From: Desmodesmus armatus
Lineage: Eukaryota > Chlorophyta > Chlorophyceae > Sphaeropleales > Scenedesmaceae
Direction: 5' to 3'
NCBI GenBank assembly: GCA_007449985.2
Contig: VIIQ02000015.1
Coordinates: 434,001-498,000 of the forward strand
Length of the DNA: 64,000 bases
Position 1 is the stretch's first letter. Each line of letters opens with the position of its first letter. Below are positions 51,211 through 63,500 of this stretch, piece by piece. Under the pieces are notes generated by a model that had not been told where the DNA came from, did not search any database, and saw only the letters and a list, made by a program, of their open reading frames with translations. The position numbers were made by a program, and so were the translations under genes.

Positions 51211-53600
51211 CCACGGTTTGATGTCAGCACCATCAATGGGGGTGCTGCTAGCGCTGTCAGGGGGTGAGTGGTGCCTGGCATCCGCCAGCCCATTTTGGGC
51301 CCCTGGCCTGTCTTGATGGGTAGTGTGGTGTGGGTCCTGCTGCTGATCAGGTGCACCTGCCCAATCAATGCACGGAGATCCGACGGGTGATGACGACAGA
51401 TGACTAATGGATGTGTCGCGGTGTGCATTGGGCAGTGGGAGCATCTAGCAATTAGTAGTTGCATTTCCAGGCTGTGCTTGGTAGTGTCAGGCTGTGCTTG
51501 GTCAGCCTGACTGCACGGCCATGTTTAGGCGAAGTGGGGATACACACAGCAACTTGTCACAGTGGTACAGTTATTGCCGGCTGTGTCACACGGCATGTTG
51601 CCAGCATAGTGCATTGTGCGACAGCATCACACAGAATGTCACGGAATGTCAGGGTGAATTCTACGACGATACCAGCAAGCCCATGCCTGAATTGAGAGGG
51701 TCTGATGGTTCGACAACAGCGTATTCCACGTGGTGTACACATGTGTTGTGACTGTGCTAGCACAACGTTGGTGCGGCCTGAGACTGACGGTCAGCAAAGC
51801 CCACCAAAGGCTGCCGCCCAGCCCAGTTGTTGTGCGTACCTGCCCTAGCCTCCGCAGCGGGTCCAGTCATCTCTGCTGGTCCTGGTGGCAGGCCACCCTC
51901 AGGGTCAACCTTCAGGGCGATGTCCTCTGCGGTACAGGGAGGGTGGGAGTTGGAAAGAAACAAAAGCACGATTTGCAGCTGCTGTCTCAGCAGATCCCCT
52001 ATGTTCCAAAGGACCGACCTTCATGGCTTGCGCATGGGGGGGGGGGATAAGGCAGAAACAGGGGGCAGGGTGCACGGTGTTTGGAGGGGGGCAGGGGATG
52101 AGAGCCGACTCCACTGGAGTCACTCCGGGGTGCATGCGAGTCCCACAACAGTGCTGATGCATGTACTACATAGTGTGTTGTACATCTCCACAGCTAGGTG
52201 TCACAGCTGTTCTGAACAGAGCCTCTGTTGACGTGTAAACAGCTGACCCGTGATTCACACCCCCTTGAACCCTTTGTACACCTCACCCAATGAAGAACCC
52301 CACACATACCATGTACCCAAGTACTCCATCTGTCGACATACCCCGGATGGTGCCTGCTGAGCTGTCTCATGCCGTGTCACCTCAGCCCAACATACACAGG
52401 CCCCAACCTGGCAAGTTGGTCCTTTTCTGATGCAGTTAGCGCCCACCTTATGCACCCCATACCTACCCTGGATTGTGCCTGCTGAGCTGTCTCCCGCCAT
52501 GTCATCCGCCCCCACTGAGAAGGATGACGTCATGCCCCTCCAGGCGCCAGCAATTCCACCAGAGGTCCCGCCCTCAGCCTGGCCCACCTCCTTGTGGGGA
52601 CCTGGCCCAGACACCTGCAGGCCACAGGTAGTCAGCGTGTGCGCACACATGCTGGGTGTGTGAGCGTGTATGGCATAGCCAGAAGCCAACTGAGTGGGCA
52701 AGTATGATGCCCTTGAAAGGGCTCTAATTGGAGCGGTCCGTCCGGCGGCACTTGACAATTGTACATATCCCAGCGTGTCGCACTGCGCACTGCAGTGGAA
52801 GTGTTCCCTGTACAGGTCCCGCAGGCAGAATGCAGGTCACCGGGCACTACACCGCAAAAGTGCAGTTGAGTTGATGCGGGGGGGGGGGGGCATTTCTAGT
52901 GTGCTGGATCATTCTGTAGGTATGATATCTACACCCTTTACCTGCACGGTGCAGCCCTCACCAAGGTATCCCATTAGTTGGTATAAGGCATAAAGTAGCG
53001 TCTACTAGTACATAAGGGACACGAAATGATGTGGTACCATCAGGCTCGTGCTTCCTCCCTGACGTCCAGCACCCCCCCCTACCACAAACAAACGCGTACA
53101 CGCGCACAAGACCCACTTTATCTGCTGAAGTGGGTGCGACTTACAATGCATGTGCACAACTGCCGGACGTCGGCATGCATTGCAGCAGCTGTCAGCAATT
53201 TGCATTTGCTGCCTTGTGGTCAAGTCTGCCCGCCCCATCCTCGACACACACAAGATGATGATGCTTGATGATTGAATACGTTTTCACTGTGCGCACCCAC
53301 GCACTTATACCCAACTTCGGAATGTCACATCCTTGGATGGTTGATGCATTGGCTGGATGCACTCCCTGTGTCTACACACTTCCTTGTCGGATGATTGCTA
53401 GCCAGCATGCATGTGCACGCATGCAGTCTCTCTGTCGACACACCACCACCACGCCTCCCTCCCATGCACACGTGACCCACCTCGTCTGCTCCTGCTGTGG
53501 CTCCACCAAAGGCACCAGGTGTCAGGCCTGTTTTGTCCTGGCCCTCTGCAGCACGGTCCTGAAGCAGCAGGGAAGCAACCGCAGAAGGAGACAGGCAACC
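51211..53600 (-). CDS. Possible unknown gene, Gly/acidic-rich exons
   Basis: I do not recognise this. Candidate exons with consensus splice sites on the minus strand: about 53558-53481 (TTCAG|GAC...GACGAG|GTGGGT; DRAAEGQDKTGLTPGAFGGA), about 52618-52467 (CTGCAG|GTG...ATCCAG; VSGPGPHKEVGQAEGGTSGG), about 51928-51842 (CGCAG|AGGAC...GGCAG|GTACGC; EDIALKVDPEGGLPPGPAEM), and a Ser/Asp/Pro-rich end to about 51202 (SSTPIDGADIKPWSS then stop). A partial echo of the second exon's 3' end (GACAGCTCAGCAGGCACCATCC) lies at about 52345-52385, the pattern seen in the real genes here. No start codon or domain is established. The regular splice-site quality argues for a gene and the lack of homology against certainty. 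Confidence 0.33.
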
Positions 53601-54400
53601 GGCAGGCAGGCAAGCACACAGCAAGAAACACAACTGCAATGAGGCTGTGCATTGTCACTCGGTGGGACCCCTAAGAGGCTGTGTTCTTTCTGTGCCGACT
53701 AGGCAGCTTGAACGCGGCTTAGGGGTGAGCTGCAGTGGTGCACTGCACAATGCATTGCAGCATGATGCTGACAGCAAGGAAAGGTTTCAGAGACGCGGCG
53801 CTTTGTGTGGCAGGCTATGTTGCTGCTGCAGCTGCACGTTGAACATGAGCGGCTCAAACAGCTGGCCAACATCTTTGCCTCACCTCATCTTTCCTGTCAT
53901 TGGTGCCAGTTGCCCTTGCTGCTGCTGTGCTACTGAACCAGGCGCACACAGGGCCTCTGCTACTGACAGCGACTGGCAACAGGGGACGGATTGCAAACAT
54001 TGTGCGTTTGTTTTCGGAGCTGCCTCGACGGTGTCAGATGCTTGTGATGCCCTGCAATCTTCAAACCGGCAGTCCTGTGCCTGGCCAGAAAGCGTACGCG
54101 TCACCTCTGACGTCATGCCGTCAGGGCCTGAAGACTGCTGGTTGGTCGGTTCTATTGAATTTGCTTGTTGAAAATAGCGTTATTATCGAGCTGTTGCGCC
54201 TCGCGAAGCCCAAGGCCATCACGCGTCTGCACAGGTCGAGCAGGTTGCTGCTGACTCCGCAAGCTGCAGCCCAAAATCATGTAATCAGGGTGATGCGACG
54301 TTTCATATGCTGACGAAGCATGCCTGGATGGGCTACAAAATGCCCGAGGACCTGTAAGTCCCATGTGTTTCATTGTTCATGTTCTCGCAAAGCGACCGCG
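53600..54400. other. No supported gene
   Basis: Open stretches exist on the plus strand (for example 53900-54313) but without splice or family support. The last part should hold the promoter of the downstream hydrolase. Confidence 0.35.
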
Positions 54401-56066
54401 ATGACCCGGCACGCCCTTTTCATTCTGCTGTTGTGTGGGGTCGCACAAGCAGCGTTCGACCCTCGTCGGGCGCTCTTGGCAACGCCTAGCAACTGCACGC
54501 CCATAAGAACGGTTGCAGACGCAAGCAAGCCTTTCTGTTTCGTCCCTCCCACGATCAGCACTGAAGCGCAACAGTACCTGGCAACAACTGCTGCGGGCCA
54601 AACCGAATTTGGCACCCTCGATTTCGGAACATCGCCAGAGCAACAGGCAGCTGCAGTCGCCAAGCTGCGGGCGTTCTTTGCCGGCGCGTTGGCGAACTTG
54701 ACCCTCGCAGCAGAGACCCAGTACATCGGCAGCAAACGTAATGCGAGCATCGGTGGTGTCCCTGTGGTCATTGCGGTGCCCAAAGGAATGCAGGAGAGTT
54801 CACCAGCCAACACCAAGGTCCTGCTTTACCTGCACGGTGAGCACTTGAATACACAGAACATGTTTCGCATCATGAGGAGAGGGGGTGCACAGGGGGCCGG
54901 GCTATGCGCACTTGAGCAAGGTTGAAGCCAGCCCCATGGTCCATGTTTGACTGCCCGGCAGGGCCTGCAGCTGCAGCATTGGCAGCATTTGCGCGGCCAG
55001 GCAGCTGCAGCATTTGTGTGGCCATGTTACAGGTTGACCCCAAGTGCTTGAGCGGACCACCAGTGCTTGAGGTGCCTCTGGTGCATGTGGGTTGACCATG
55101 TAATTTCTGACTGTCAAACTGCAGTCTGCTGTCTGTCCGGCACATGCAGGAGGCGGCTATGCCCTGGGCGCCTGCAACCAGCAGATCAGCACCGTTGCCG
55201 CCACAGCCGCTGGCGCCAACCTCACCATCATATGCCCCGACTACCGCCTCGCACCTGAGCACCCCTTCCCTGCGGGTCTCAACGACGCACTCTCCGTCTA
55301 CAAGGTCAGCACACTGTGATTGGCCCAGCCGAGTAGTGTTGTACAGCTGCCAGCTTGTTGATATGAGTAATCCTGTGTGACGCGGCTCAGCTCAGTGAAC
55401 ATGCAGCGATTGCAGCTGACGTCAATCCTCCCCAGTCGACGCTCGGTCTGACCGAGAGCGCTGAGCTGCTGGTGTTACACCCCTGTGCAGGATCTCCTGA
55501 AGCAAGGCTACCAGGGCAGCAACATTGTGCTGTTGGGCGACTCTGCAGGAGGCGGCATGGTCCCTGCTGTGGCAATCCAGCTTCAGCGCGAAGGCGTTAC
55601 GCTGCCTGCTGCGCTGGGCATGTTCAGTCCCTACGCTGACTTACGCAGCCGTGGGGACTCCGTAAGGACCCTGATTGCCGTTGACCCCCTCGGACCCGCG
55701 GTTCCTCCTAAAGGCGGGAATGCTCCGGAAGGATTTGCGGCGGTGTACCTTGCCAACAATGCCAGCAAACTGGACGACCCGCTGGCCTCACCCATCGAGG
55801 CTGATTATGCCCGGGATTTTCCCAATGGCTCACTGCCCCCTACATTGATCCAGGTGGGGCTCAGGGAAGCCCTACTGAGTGATGCAGTGAGGCTGTTTCA
55901 TAAGATGAAAGAGGCCGCCCCTGCTCCCGGCCATGTTGTGTTGTCACCGTATGAGGGCATGTGGCATGTGTTTCAGATGTTTGGGTATGTCCCTGAGGCA
56001 CAAGCCGCCAGCAGGGAGATGGCGGATTACTTCACTCGGGCACTCAATGTTCACATCTGCAAGTAG
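54401..56066 (+). CDS. Secreted HSL-type alpha/beta hydrolase (carboxylesterase)
   Basis: Exons 54401-54836, 55150-55304 and 55491-56066 sum to 1167 nt, 388 aa, all joins in phase. The signal peptide is MTRHALFILLLCGVAQA. The oxyanion motif HGGGYALG is split by intron 1 (CACG|GTGAGC...GCAG|GAGGCGGC). The segment YRLAPEHPFPAGLNDA is typical of the hormone-sensitive-lipase/GDXG family. The nucleophile elbow is GDSAGGG (Ser near residue 213). The acid region reads PTLIQVGLREALLSDA, where the catalytic acidic residue is normally in VG..(D/E).LL.D. The catalytic His is in EGMWHVFQMF. The expected role is hydrolysis of short or medium acyl esters outside the cytosol; the substrate is unknown. Low-complexity repeats (GGCAGCTGCAGCATTTG) in intron 1 do not affect the frame. 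Confidence 0.9.
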
Positions 56067-57897
56067 CAGAGTGATGTCTGGTACATGTTGTGTTGATGCA
56101 GCACAAGCTAGCTCTGCCAGTAAATGTTATGCAGGGTTGCACAAAGGCTACGCATTGGATGCTGTGGCCATTTGGCCGCTTGCAATTTGCGGCCGGGCTG
56201 GTGTGATAGGTTACTGCTGCGGTGGTTGATGCTGCGAGTGCAATATTGCTGTGAGAGCATGTGTAGGCCTACTAGGCCTACACCGGGTGTAGACACTGAC
56301 TGTGTTGCCTTGTTGAGAACTGGGTTGAGGGTGTCTGGCAACATGCCATGGCTTGTCATTGAGAATAACATGCATGGTGGCCCATGGAGCAGCTTTAGTT
56401 GGTGCCAAGTTGACCCTGGTTGCTGTGGTTCAATATGTTCGACATATGCACAATGATTGTGCATGGCATGCACTGGCACCAGCTGGTATACCAGCTGGAT
56501 ATGTATCCTTGCTGCCAGGTTGCGAGGTCTTCAAGACTCAGTGACTGAGCATGCTTGTGCTGGAATGTTGGGTGCGTATCTTGTTGTCAACTTGATTCAT
56601 GTGTTCACAACCATGACGTTGTGTCCAGTTGCCGACTTGAAGTTGGTGTACCCACATTATGTGCCAGCCCGGGGTCATGCTGTTTCTGGTACGCAGAAAC
56701 CTACCCGTTTGCTTCATTATGAATGAGTCACTGACTGATGATGTGTTGTTCATGCCATGAAGCACTGCAGGAGTCCTACACTTCTCTGCTGCAGTCCGTG
56801 CACAGACTGTCTTGCATGGTCTGCATCCCCACACTCGCTACTGATGGAACAGGCAATGCTCCATGCATAGCAACACTTGCACGTTGCCAATGAGCGGCAA
56901 CGACGGTCAATTTGGCTGTTCACTTGCGGTTGTGCGGGCAACCACCATGCTTGCTTGTCGCCTTGAGTGTTAGTTGAGGTTGCTTGCAGCGCGCTCACAA
57001 AGGCTTGCCTGCATTGTGGTGTGGCATGGGTTTGCTCCACCATGGCGGTTACTATGGAGTGGTTTGCCAAAATGCAATGCTCAAAATAGGGGTCTACTGG
57101 CCAGGCCAAGGGCAAAGCCTAGACTGCTGCCTACAGGACACACTGCATGCATATGTCGACGCTTGCAACCGTTGGAACCAGTGGTTCCACAAGACGATGC
57201 AACACCACACAAAGTAGTTTGGTGGTGGGGTCATGCCAGGAGCTTTAAGCCTCAGGCAATGAGCTTTCCAAATGCACTGGCAGTGTGCCCATTGCTGTGT
57301 CGTGACGGGTGCACAAGTCCTCCATGCAAGTGGCAGTAAAAATCAGCAGCAGTTCACAGCCCAGAGTGGGTGTAGGTGAAGCAGCGTCAGGTCTGTCGGG
57401 TTTGTGCAGAGCACCACAATGCAAAATGCTTCTGCCTCACACCACCAGCACATAGGCCACCTTGTTTGCCTACATGCACTATGTAACATCAAGGCAGGCT
57501 GTGCAGTGATGCACTGTGTGTTTGCCTGCTCACGTTGCCGAGTGATGTGATCAGCAACAGGTATAACAAGATGGCAGGTGCACGTGCTGCAGCAGTACAC
57601 ACAGGCATGTGTCAACACACAGAGCCTGCTCCAGGCTCCCACACCACGAACGCTCAACAAACCCCAAACCACTAGATCGTGTCTCTCGTCTGTACTCTTG
57701 TCATTCTATGGAAGATCCGTTGACCCGCAACCGACCCTCCGTGGAGGTTCACAAAATTCCGCCCGACGCTCAGCTGCGAGGACGTAACGCGAGCCTAATA
57801 GCGCGGCACAACCAGACATAATATATTATCGAAATCAGTACTTCAATCAAAGCTCTCCAGTTTGAAGGTTGCCCGCCCCAAGAAGGCGACGGTTAAC
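56067..57897. other. Intergenic region
   Basis: No supported exon. Two notable palindromes: GTGTAGGCC-TACTA-GGCCTACAC at 56261-56283 and a perfect 20-mer CCAGCTGGTATACCAGCTGG at 56479-56498. ATAATATATTA at about 57819-57829 could be the TATA region of the next gene. Confidence 0.5.
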
Positions 57898-59081
57898 ATG
57901 CGTGCTGTCGCTGTTCCTGGCATGCTGGTTCTATCCCTGCTGGCCCTACTGGCGGCCTCAGCCTCGGCCCGTGACCTGCTGCAAAGCAAAGACTGGACAT
58001 GTCGTGATGGCTGGGACGTTGCAGGGTGAGCATCACTAGCAACAATCATTGAATGTGGCCAGACCTGTCAACATGATGGCTCTCCGTCGGAAAGGACGCC
58101 TCCCTTTCATGGATCGCCATAGGCTGAAACGGCCATCTCTCTGCCAGGCCGACCGGACGTCCGACACCATGTCACATGTCACACTAGTAGTGTGTGCATT
58201 CAGTACAGTGCAGTAATTCTGGGAGGGGGTGCCTCCTAAACCGTTCAATATTGCGCAATGATGCATCATGTGTGTTGATGATCAATACACTGATGGGAAG
58301 ACGTGTGCCCTGCCGTTGCTGCTGTGTCTTGTCTTCTCTGCTTTGTCCTTGCAGCAACGACCTGCCAACCGGTTATCGCACTGGGGTGGAGAGTCTCAAG
58401 GGCTGCCAAGCCATCATGTGCCCCAGTGGAGCCAGTGCTGACTTCTTCTGCTTAGGCGAATTCCTCGTGTATGACAGGAACACCAAGGAATGCTGGTTCA
58501 AGACTTCTTGGTGAGAGCGTGCAATGGCTTACCTCTGTGGGAACTTCCCACGGTGACGGTGGGCAGAGCAGACCGGCAGAGCAAACACAGCGGCTGCACT
58601 AGCCTGGCTGCTGACTCAGCCTGCTGCAGGCAGCCTTGAAGATAATGTGGTCAGGACTGACTGTAGCTGGGTAGGTTGTCTGACCAGTGCTGCTGCTGCC
58701 GTGGTGTCCTGTACACGGTGCAGGGACTGTGGGCCTGATGGTGTGACAAAGAAGGTGCCCAGCAAGGTGGCATGCAGGAGGGCGCACATCAAGGTGTCAT
58801 CATGCTAGTGGCAGCACGCAGCCGTATGTGTTGTTCTCAAATTGTCTTGCTGCAGCATCACCGGCTATGTTTGTATGTGTTGTTCTCAATTGTTCAGCCG
58901 CAGCATCACTGGCTATGCAGGCCCAGGAAGTCGAGCAGTGGCAGGAAACCTGGCAAATGCTGGCAACAAGGGTTGCAGAGGTGCAAAGCAGGCGCTGCAA
59001 GGCAGCAGTACGTGGTTTGAGCGCAGCAGGAGCGGCAGTTGCTGTGTTGAGCTGGCTGGCGGTGTGGAGCAGAAGCATTGA
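57898..59081 (+). CDS. Small secreted PAN/apple-domain protein
   Basis: Exons 57898-58025, 58355-58510 and 58904-59081 join in phase for 153 aa. The signal peptide MRAVAVPGMLVLSLLALLA is followed by a cleavage-like ASARDLL. The single PAN/apple module reads CRDGWDVAGNDLPTGYRTG, SLKGCQAIMCPSG, FFCLGEFLVYDRNTKECWFK, matching the family pattern of conserved Cys and a Cys-Trp near the end. PAN domains bind proteins or carbohydrates, so an extracellular or wall role is likely. If exon 2 is read through instead of spliced (donor TTG|GTGAGA), the protein stops after FKTSW (95 aa). Splicing gives a Gly/Cys-rich extension (ITGYAGPGSRAVAGNLANAG). An alternative acceptor at 58856 would add 16 in-frame residues. 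Confidence 0.72.
58856..58951 (+). repeat. 48-bp duplication of acceptor and exon-3 start in the PAN gene
   Basis: TGTTGTTCTCAA...GCAG|CATCACYGGCTATG occurs twice, 48 bp apart (exon starts 58856 and 58904). The unit is a multiple of three and stays open, so both acceptors give valid proteins. Confidence 0.85.
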
Positions 59082-60580
59082 AGGGCTGTCACACGGTGGC
59101 ATACATGAAATGTGTCCAATTATGATTGTCTGTGTCTGATATCAGACTGATCAACCATTGTGCTTTGTGACCCCATGCTATGGTGGACTTCCCCACTTCT
59201 TTCTGTTTGTGTACACATCCTTGCCTACCCAATACTCTGCTACCCGCTGCTCATCATGTCTGCAACCACATTTATTAACAGGGTTGATAACAGGGCGCCG
59301 TTATCCGTTATCGCCAGATATCTGATAACGATATATATAGCGGTCAGCGAAGTAGGGACGTAGGAGCTTGTGCAGGGACTCAAAACCTGCAAAGCTGCAG
59401 CGGCGGCGCCTTACGCAAGCAATGCGCAGCGCGCTGCATGCACGCAGTGATACAAGCCTCAACAACAGCATTCCTGCCAGCACTGGCCGAGCAGCCTGTC
59501 AACCAGCATTTGAACCGGCCTTGCCGCCCAGCAGATGCACAACCTTTTACAAGATGGCCGGCTGTTGACACGTGTGCATTGCACTCTCGATATGCTGCGC
59601 AGCAGTGCAGCTGTCCAACCGGCTGCGCCGCAGCCCAGCACTGTCTTGGCTGCTGGGCGCTAGCTGCCTGCTTCTGCAGCAGGCACGGCTTGACATGCGC
59701 TAATGACGGCCAGCACCCAGCAGCAGAAGCCCTGAAAGCAGCATCGCTGCTGCAGTGCCCCATGTCCACAAAGGGACACATAAACATCACACACTCCTGT
59801 CTGCTCTATAATAGGCTCACCAAGGCGCAAAGAGGCCCCACGACATCATAGCCCGTACAGCTACAAGAAACCAGGGCCACACCTATCCTACACACTCCTC
59901 CCACCTGCGACGCTACCTACAGTTTGGTGGTGTGGGTTGGCAGAAGCTTCCCCTTTCACAGCAACACTACCTCCTGCCCCAGAGACATAAGAATCATTCA
60001 ACACAGAGCCACTGTCACTTGGTGTGCCACTGGCTGGGTACTACTACCCCTACTACTGCCGGAACACAGCTGGCACAGTTGACATGCATGGGGGTGGAGT
60101 TACAGGGGTGGCACCTACGGCATTGCCGACACATGCACACCACCAATACACAGGAAACAGAGCCCATGGCCTGGTCACCAGGCTGACATACCTTGCACAT
60201 GCTGTGCAGCATGAACGCCCCCGCACAACACCAGCAGCACAAACTGCAGCGATGCTGTATAGGGGATGGCCAACAAGCATGGCACACTCTTTACCCAGCA
60301 CACCTGAGGATCCACAGGCACTGATGGCAACATCATACAAGTGTTCCCTGCAGGCTTCCTATCCGCAAGACGCAATCGCCAGTACATCTCAAACCACACT
60401 GTACTGATGTACTGACGAGGTAGTTTCAAAACCCCGGCGGGTGGATCCTACAGTACACACCAACATGCATGTGCCAAACACTGTCCGTCCCTCTAGTCCT
60501 CAGTGACCCCCCCCCCCCCCGCGCCCCTGCCCTCCATCAGATGCTTCACAGATGTGCGCAAATGCAGGGCTGGAATTCGT
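59082..60580. other. Intergenic region between convergent genes; decayed repeats
   Basis: No supported gene. A GATAACG/GATATCTGATAAC-rich stretch at 59283-59340 contains the palindrome CAGATATCTG. The region 59800-60410 has open frames but no identifiable product and may be an old transposon remnant. Confidence 0.35.
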
Positions 60581-63500
60581 TCAGTTCTCAGAGATGGCAT
60601 CATTGACGTAGAAGAAGAGGTACCCGTCCCGCTGGCAGGCGCCCCTGACAGCCTCGATGCTGGACAGCGGGCGCACATAGGAGTCGTCGTAGTGGAACCA
60701 GCGCTTGATCTGCAGCGGCAGCAGCGGCACCGGTACACAACGGCAACGTTGTGGCCAACAGGTTGAACACAACATCTGACAACTCCACTTGTTGTCCACA
60801 AACAAATTGCGGGGGTGGCGGGGGGGGGGGGGGGGGCACAACTCTGCAGCTGACGAAGCACAAGGCTGGAAACATAATCAGCGGGCATGCCAGGGGGGGC
60901 AATACAGTGGCAACCTGCATGCGGTAACATAACATTCAATTTGTGAAAATGGAACGGGCGATACTGATCTGTTTCTGACTGCAGTCACAGGTGCAAGAAG
61001 ACCAGTCCAAGCTGCCCTCCATCCAATCATGTGCCCCACTGCAACAGCGATCGCTGTCGCTGTCACTGTCGCGACTTGTTTTTGCCTAAACCCACCTCAT
61101 GGTTGAGGACGTCGCTTGTAAAGTGCCCCACAGAGACCAGCTCCCCCATGTGCCGTACCACAGCAGACAAGCTGTAGCTAGCAGCTGCGTCTTGCGGCCA
61201 CGCACCCACAGCCCCAGCAGCAACACCCTCCTGAAGCTCTTGAACCTCATCCACAGCTGCTGCTGCTGCCGCCGCACCAACCTGCCTGCCTGCTGCTGCA
61301 GCCGCCTGCGCTGCTGCCACCGCTGCGCTGACCCCAGGCGGCTTCTGAGGGGGATCAGCTGCTGCTGCCGCCGCTGCTGCTGCCCCAGCTGCTGCATTGC
61401 GTGCACTGCCATCGCCCAGGATCTCCTTGAGGGCCCGCCGCTGCTTCTGCTGCGTGCCTTTGCCGCTTTTGCCTGCAGTTTTTGCCCCGGACCCTGCTGC
61501 TGCGGCAGCTGCTGCCCTGCCTGCGGGGCGATCTGGCACCGTGTCTGTGTCTGCAGCACCAGTGCCAGCAGCACAGCAGTTCTCCTTGTCGGTCTGCGAC
61601 CCAGGACCTGCCGCAGCATCATGCAGAAAGTCAGCAGCAGCAGCAGCAGCACCCTCTGCCTGCACCCCTGTCCTTAGCACACCCTGCTTCTTCACAGTAG
61701 TGCCTGCTGCTGGTGGCTCGCTGCCATCCGCGCCAGCCGCAGCAGAACCTGCAGCCCCCTGCTGCTTGCGAGGCCGGCCCCTACGCCGCTTCGGCTGCAC
61801 CCCCGACTGCTCCCCCTGCTGCTCCGCGCCCTGAGCTATCCCCACAGAGGGAATTTGGTTGCTGCCCTCAGCAGCGCCAGCAAGGGCCGTCCTGCTGGGG
61901 CTGCTGCTCCTGCTGCGGCCTCGAAGCTCCTCCTGCTCTGCCTCATAATCACTATCTTCCAACAGCCGCAGCAGCAGCGCAGGCGGCCGCTCCTTCCGCT
62001 CCTTCTGCCCCTCCTGCTGTGCTGAGTCCTCCCCTGCCTGCCCCTGCCCTACAGCCCCACCTGCTGCTGCTGCTGCTGCTGTGTCCCCTGCTGCTGGATC
62101 CCCTGGCACTGTAGATGCTGCACCACTGAGATCTATCAGCTCCTGCTGCTGCAGCTTCAGGAGCTGCTGCTGCTGCTGGCGCTCGTGCTCTGCAGCCGAC
62201 TCCTTCAGGGCCCACTCCAGCAGCTTATCCTCATCGTCGAGCCCATCAACCTCCATTGGGGCTGCAGCCGTGCCCAGCTCCGCAATCTGACCGCTGCCTG
62301 TCGGCTGCTGCTGCTGCCGCAACCAGGTGTTGAATGTCTCCTTCACGGGGGAGGTGTCGGCAGCACCTGTGACACCTGCGGAAGCATCTGGCCCATTCTG
62401 CTGCTGCTGCTCTTTCATTGACTCTGCGATGGCACGGGCCAGCTGTTCCTCCTCGGAGAGGCCTGTCTCCTGGACCTCCTTCAGCAGCTTGGGCTGGACC
62501 TGTGGGACAGAATGAAAACAGGCGCAAACACAGATGTATCCAGAACATCAGACGCAGCCAGAGGTAAGCAGCGCACAAAGCAGGCCGGGTCAGCTGCTCC
62601 TCCTCGGAGATGCCTGTCTCCTGGACCTCCTTCAGCAGCTTGGGTTGGACCTGCAGGAGCACAGTGTGGAGACAGGCCCGTACAGACAGACAGAGCATCA
62701 GACACAGACAGAGCTAAGCAGCTCACAAAGAAGGTGACCTCTTGGACCTCCTTCAGCAGCTTGGGCTGGACCTGCGAGAGCACAGTATGGAAACAGGGGC
62801 AAACACAGACGTACCCAGGGCATCAGACACAGCCAGAGCTAAGCAGGGTGAGGCCTGTCTCCTGGACCTCCTTCAGCAGCTTAGGCTGGACCTGCGGGAC
62901 AGTATGGAGACAGGCGCAAACACAGATGCACCTTGCATAAACAGATAGGCACAGCCCCACAGGCAAGGGCAGCTGGCTACTAATCCAAGCAGCTTCCTTC
63001 TTTACTTTATAAACAATAAGATGCGCATGCCCTGTTTGAGAACATAACGAAAAGGTGTGCGCGTGTGTGGCCTGTGTAAAGACAGAGAGTGTGCAGAGAG
63101 AGTGTGTGTGCAACCAGGCATTCCTACCATGGCTGGCTAATGGTGCCCTTCACGCAACAACCCAACCCTACAGCCCGCAGCTCCACACACCACTCACCCC
63201 CTGGTTGCCATTACGCTGCAGTGCAGCTGCTGCTGCAGCCGCCAAAGCCGAACCTGCTGCCGCTGCCCCACCGCCGCCCAGCTTCTGCCCTGCCGGCCGC
63301 AGCTGCGAGCCTCCTGGGGCTGTACTGCTGCTGACACGGCCACTGCGGTCCGGCTGAGGTGCCAGCAGTGCCGGGCTAGAGGGCCCAGCACAACCATCTA
63401 CATCCATAGCGCCTCCCACCCCCTGCTGCTGCTGCTGCTGCTGCCCTGCATCAGCGTGTGGTGGGGTAAATGCAAACATGCCGTCTGCCACTGCTGTGTC

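Noticed and set aside
59380..59851. Ala/Cys-rich frames on both strands
   Set aside because: Both strands are open in the same region with similar composition, typical of GC-rich non-coding DNA; no domain seen.
62582..62891. Additional coding exons of the deubiquitinase
   Set aside because: No usable donor follows two of the three copies, and including them would break the phase-0 join that works with the final acceptor.
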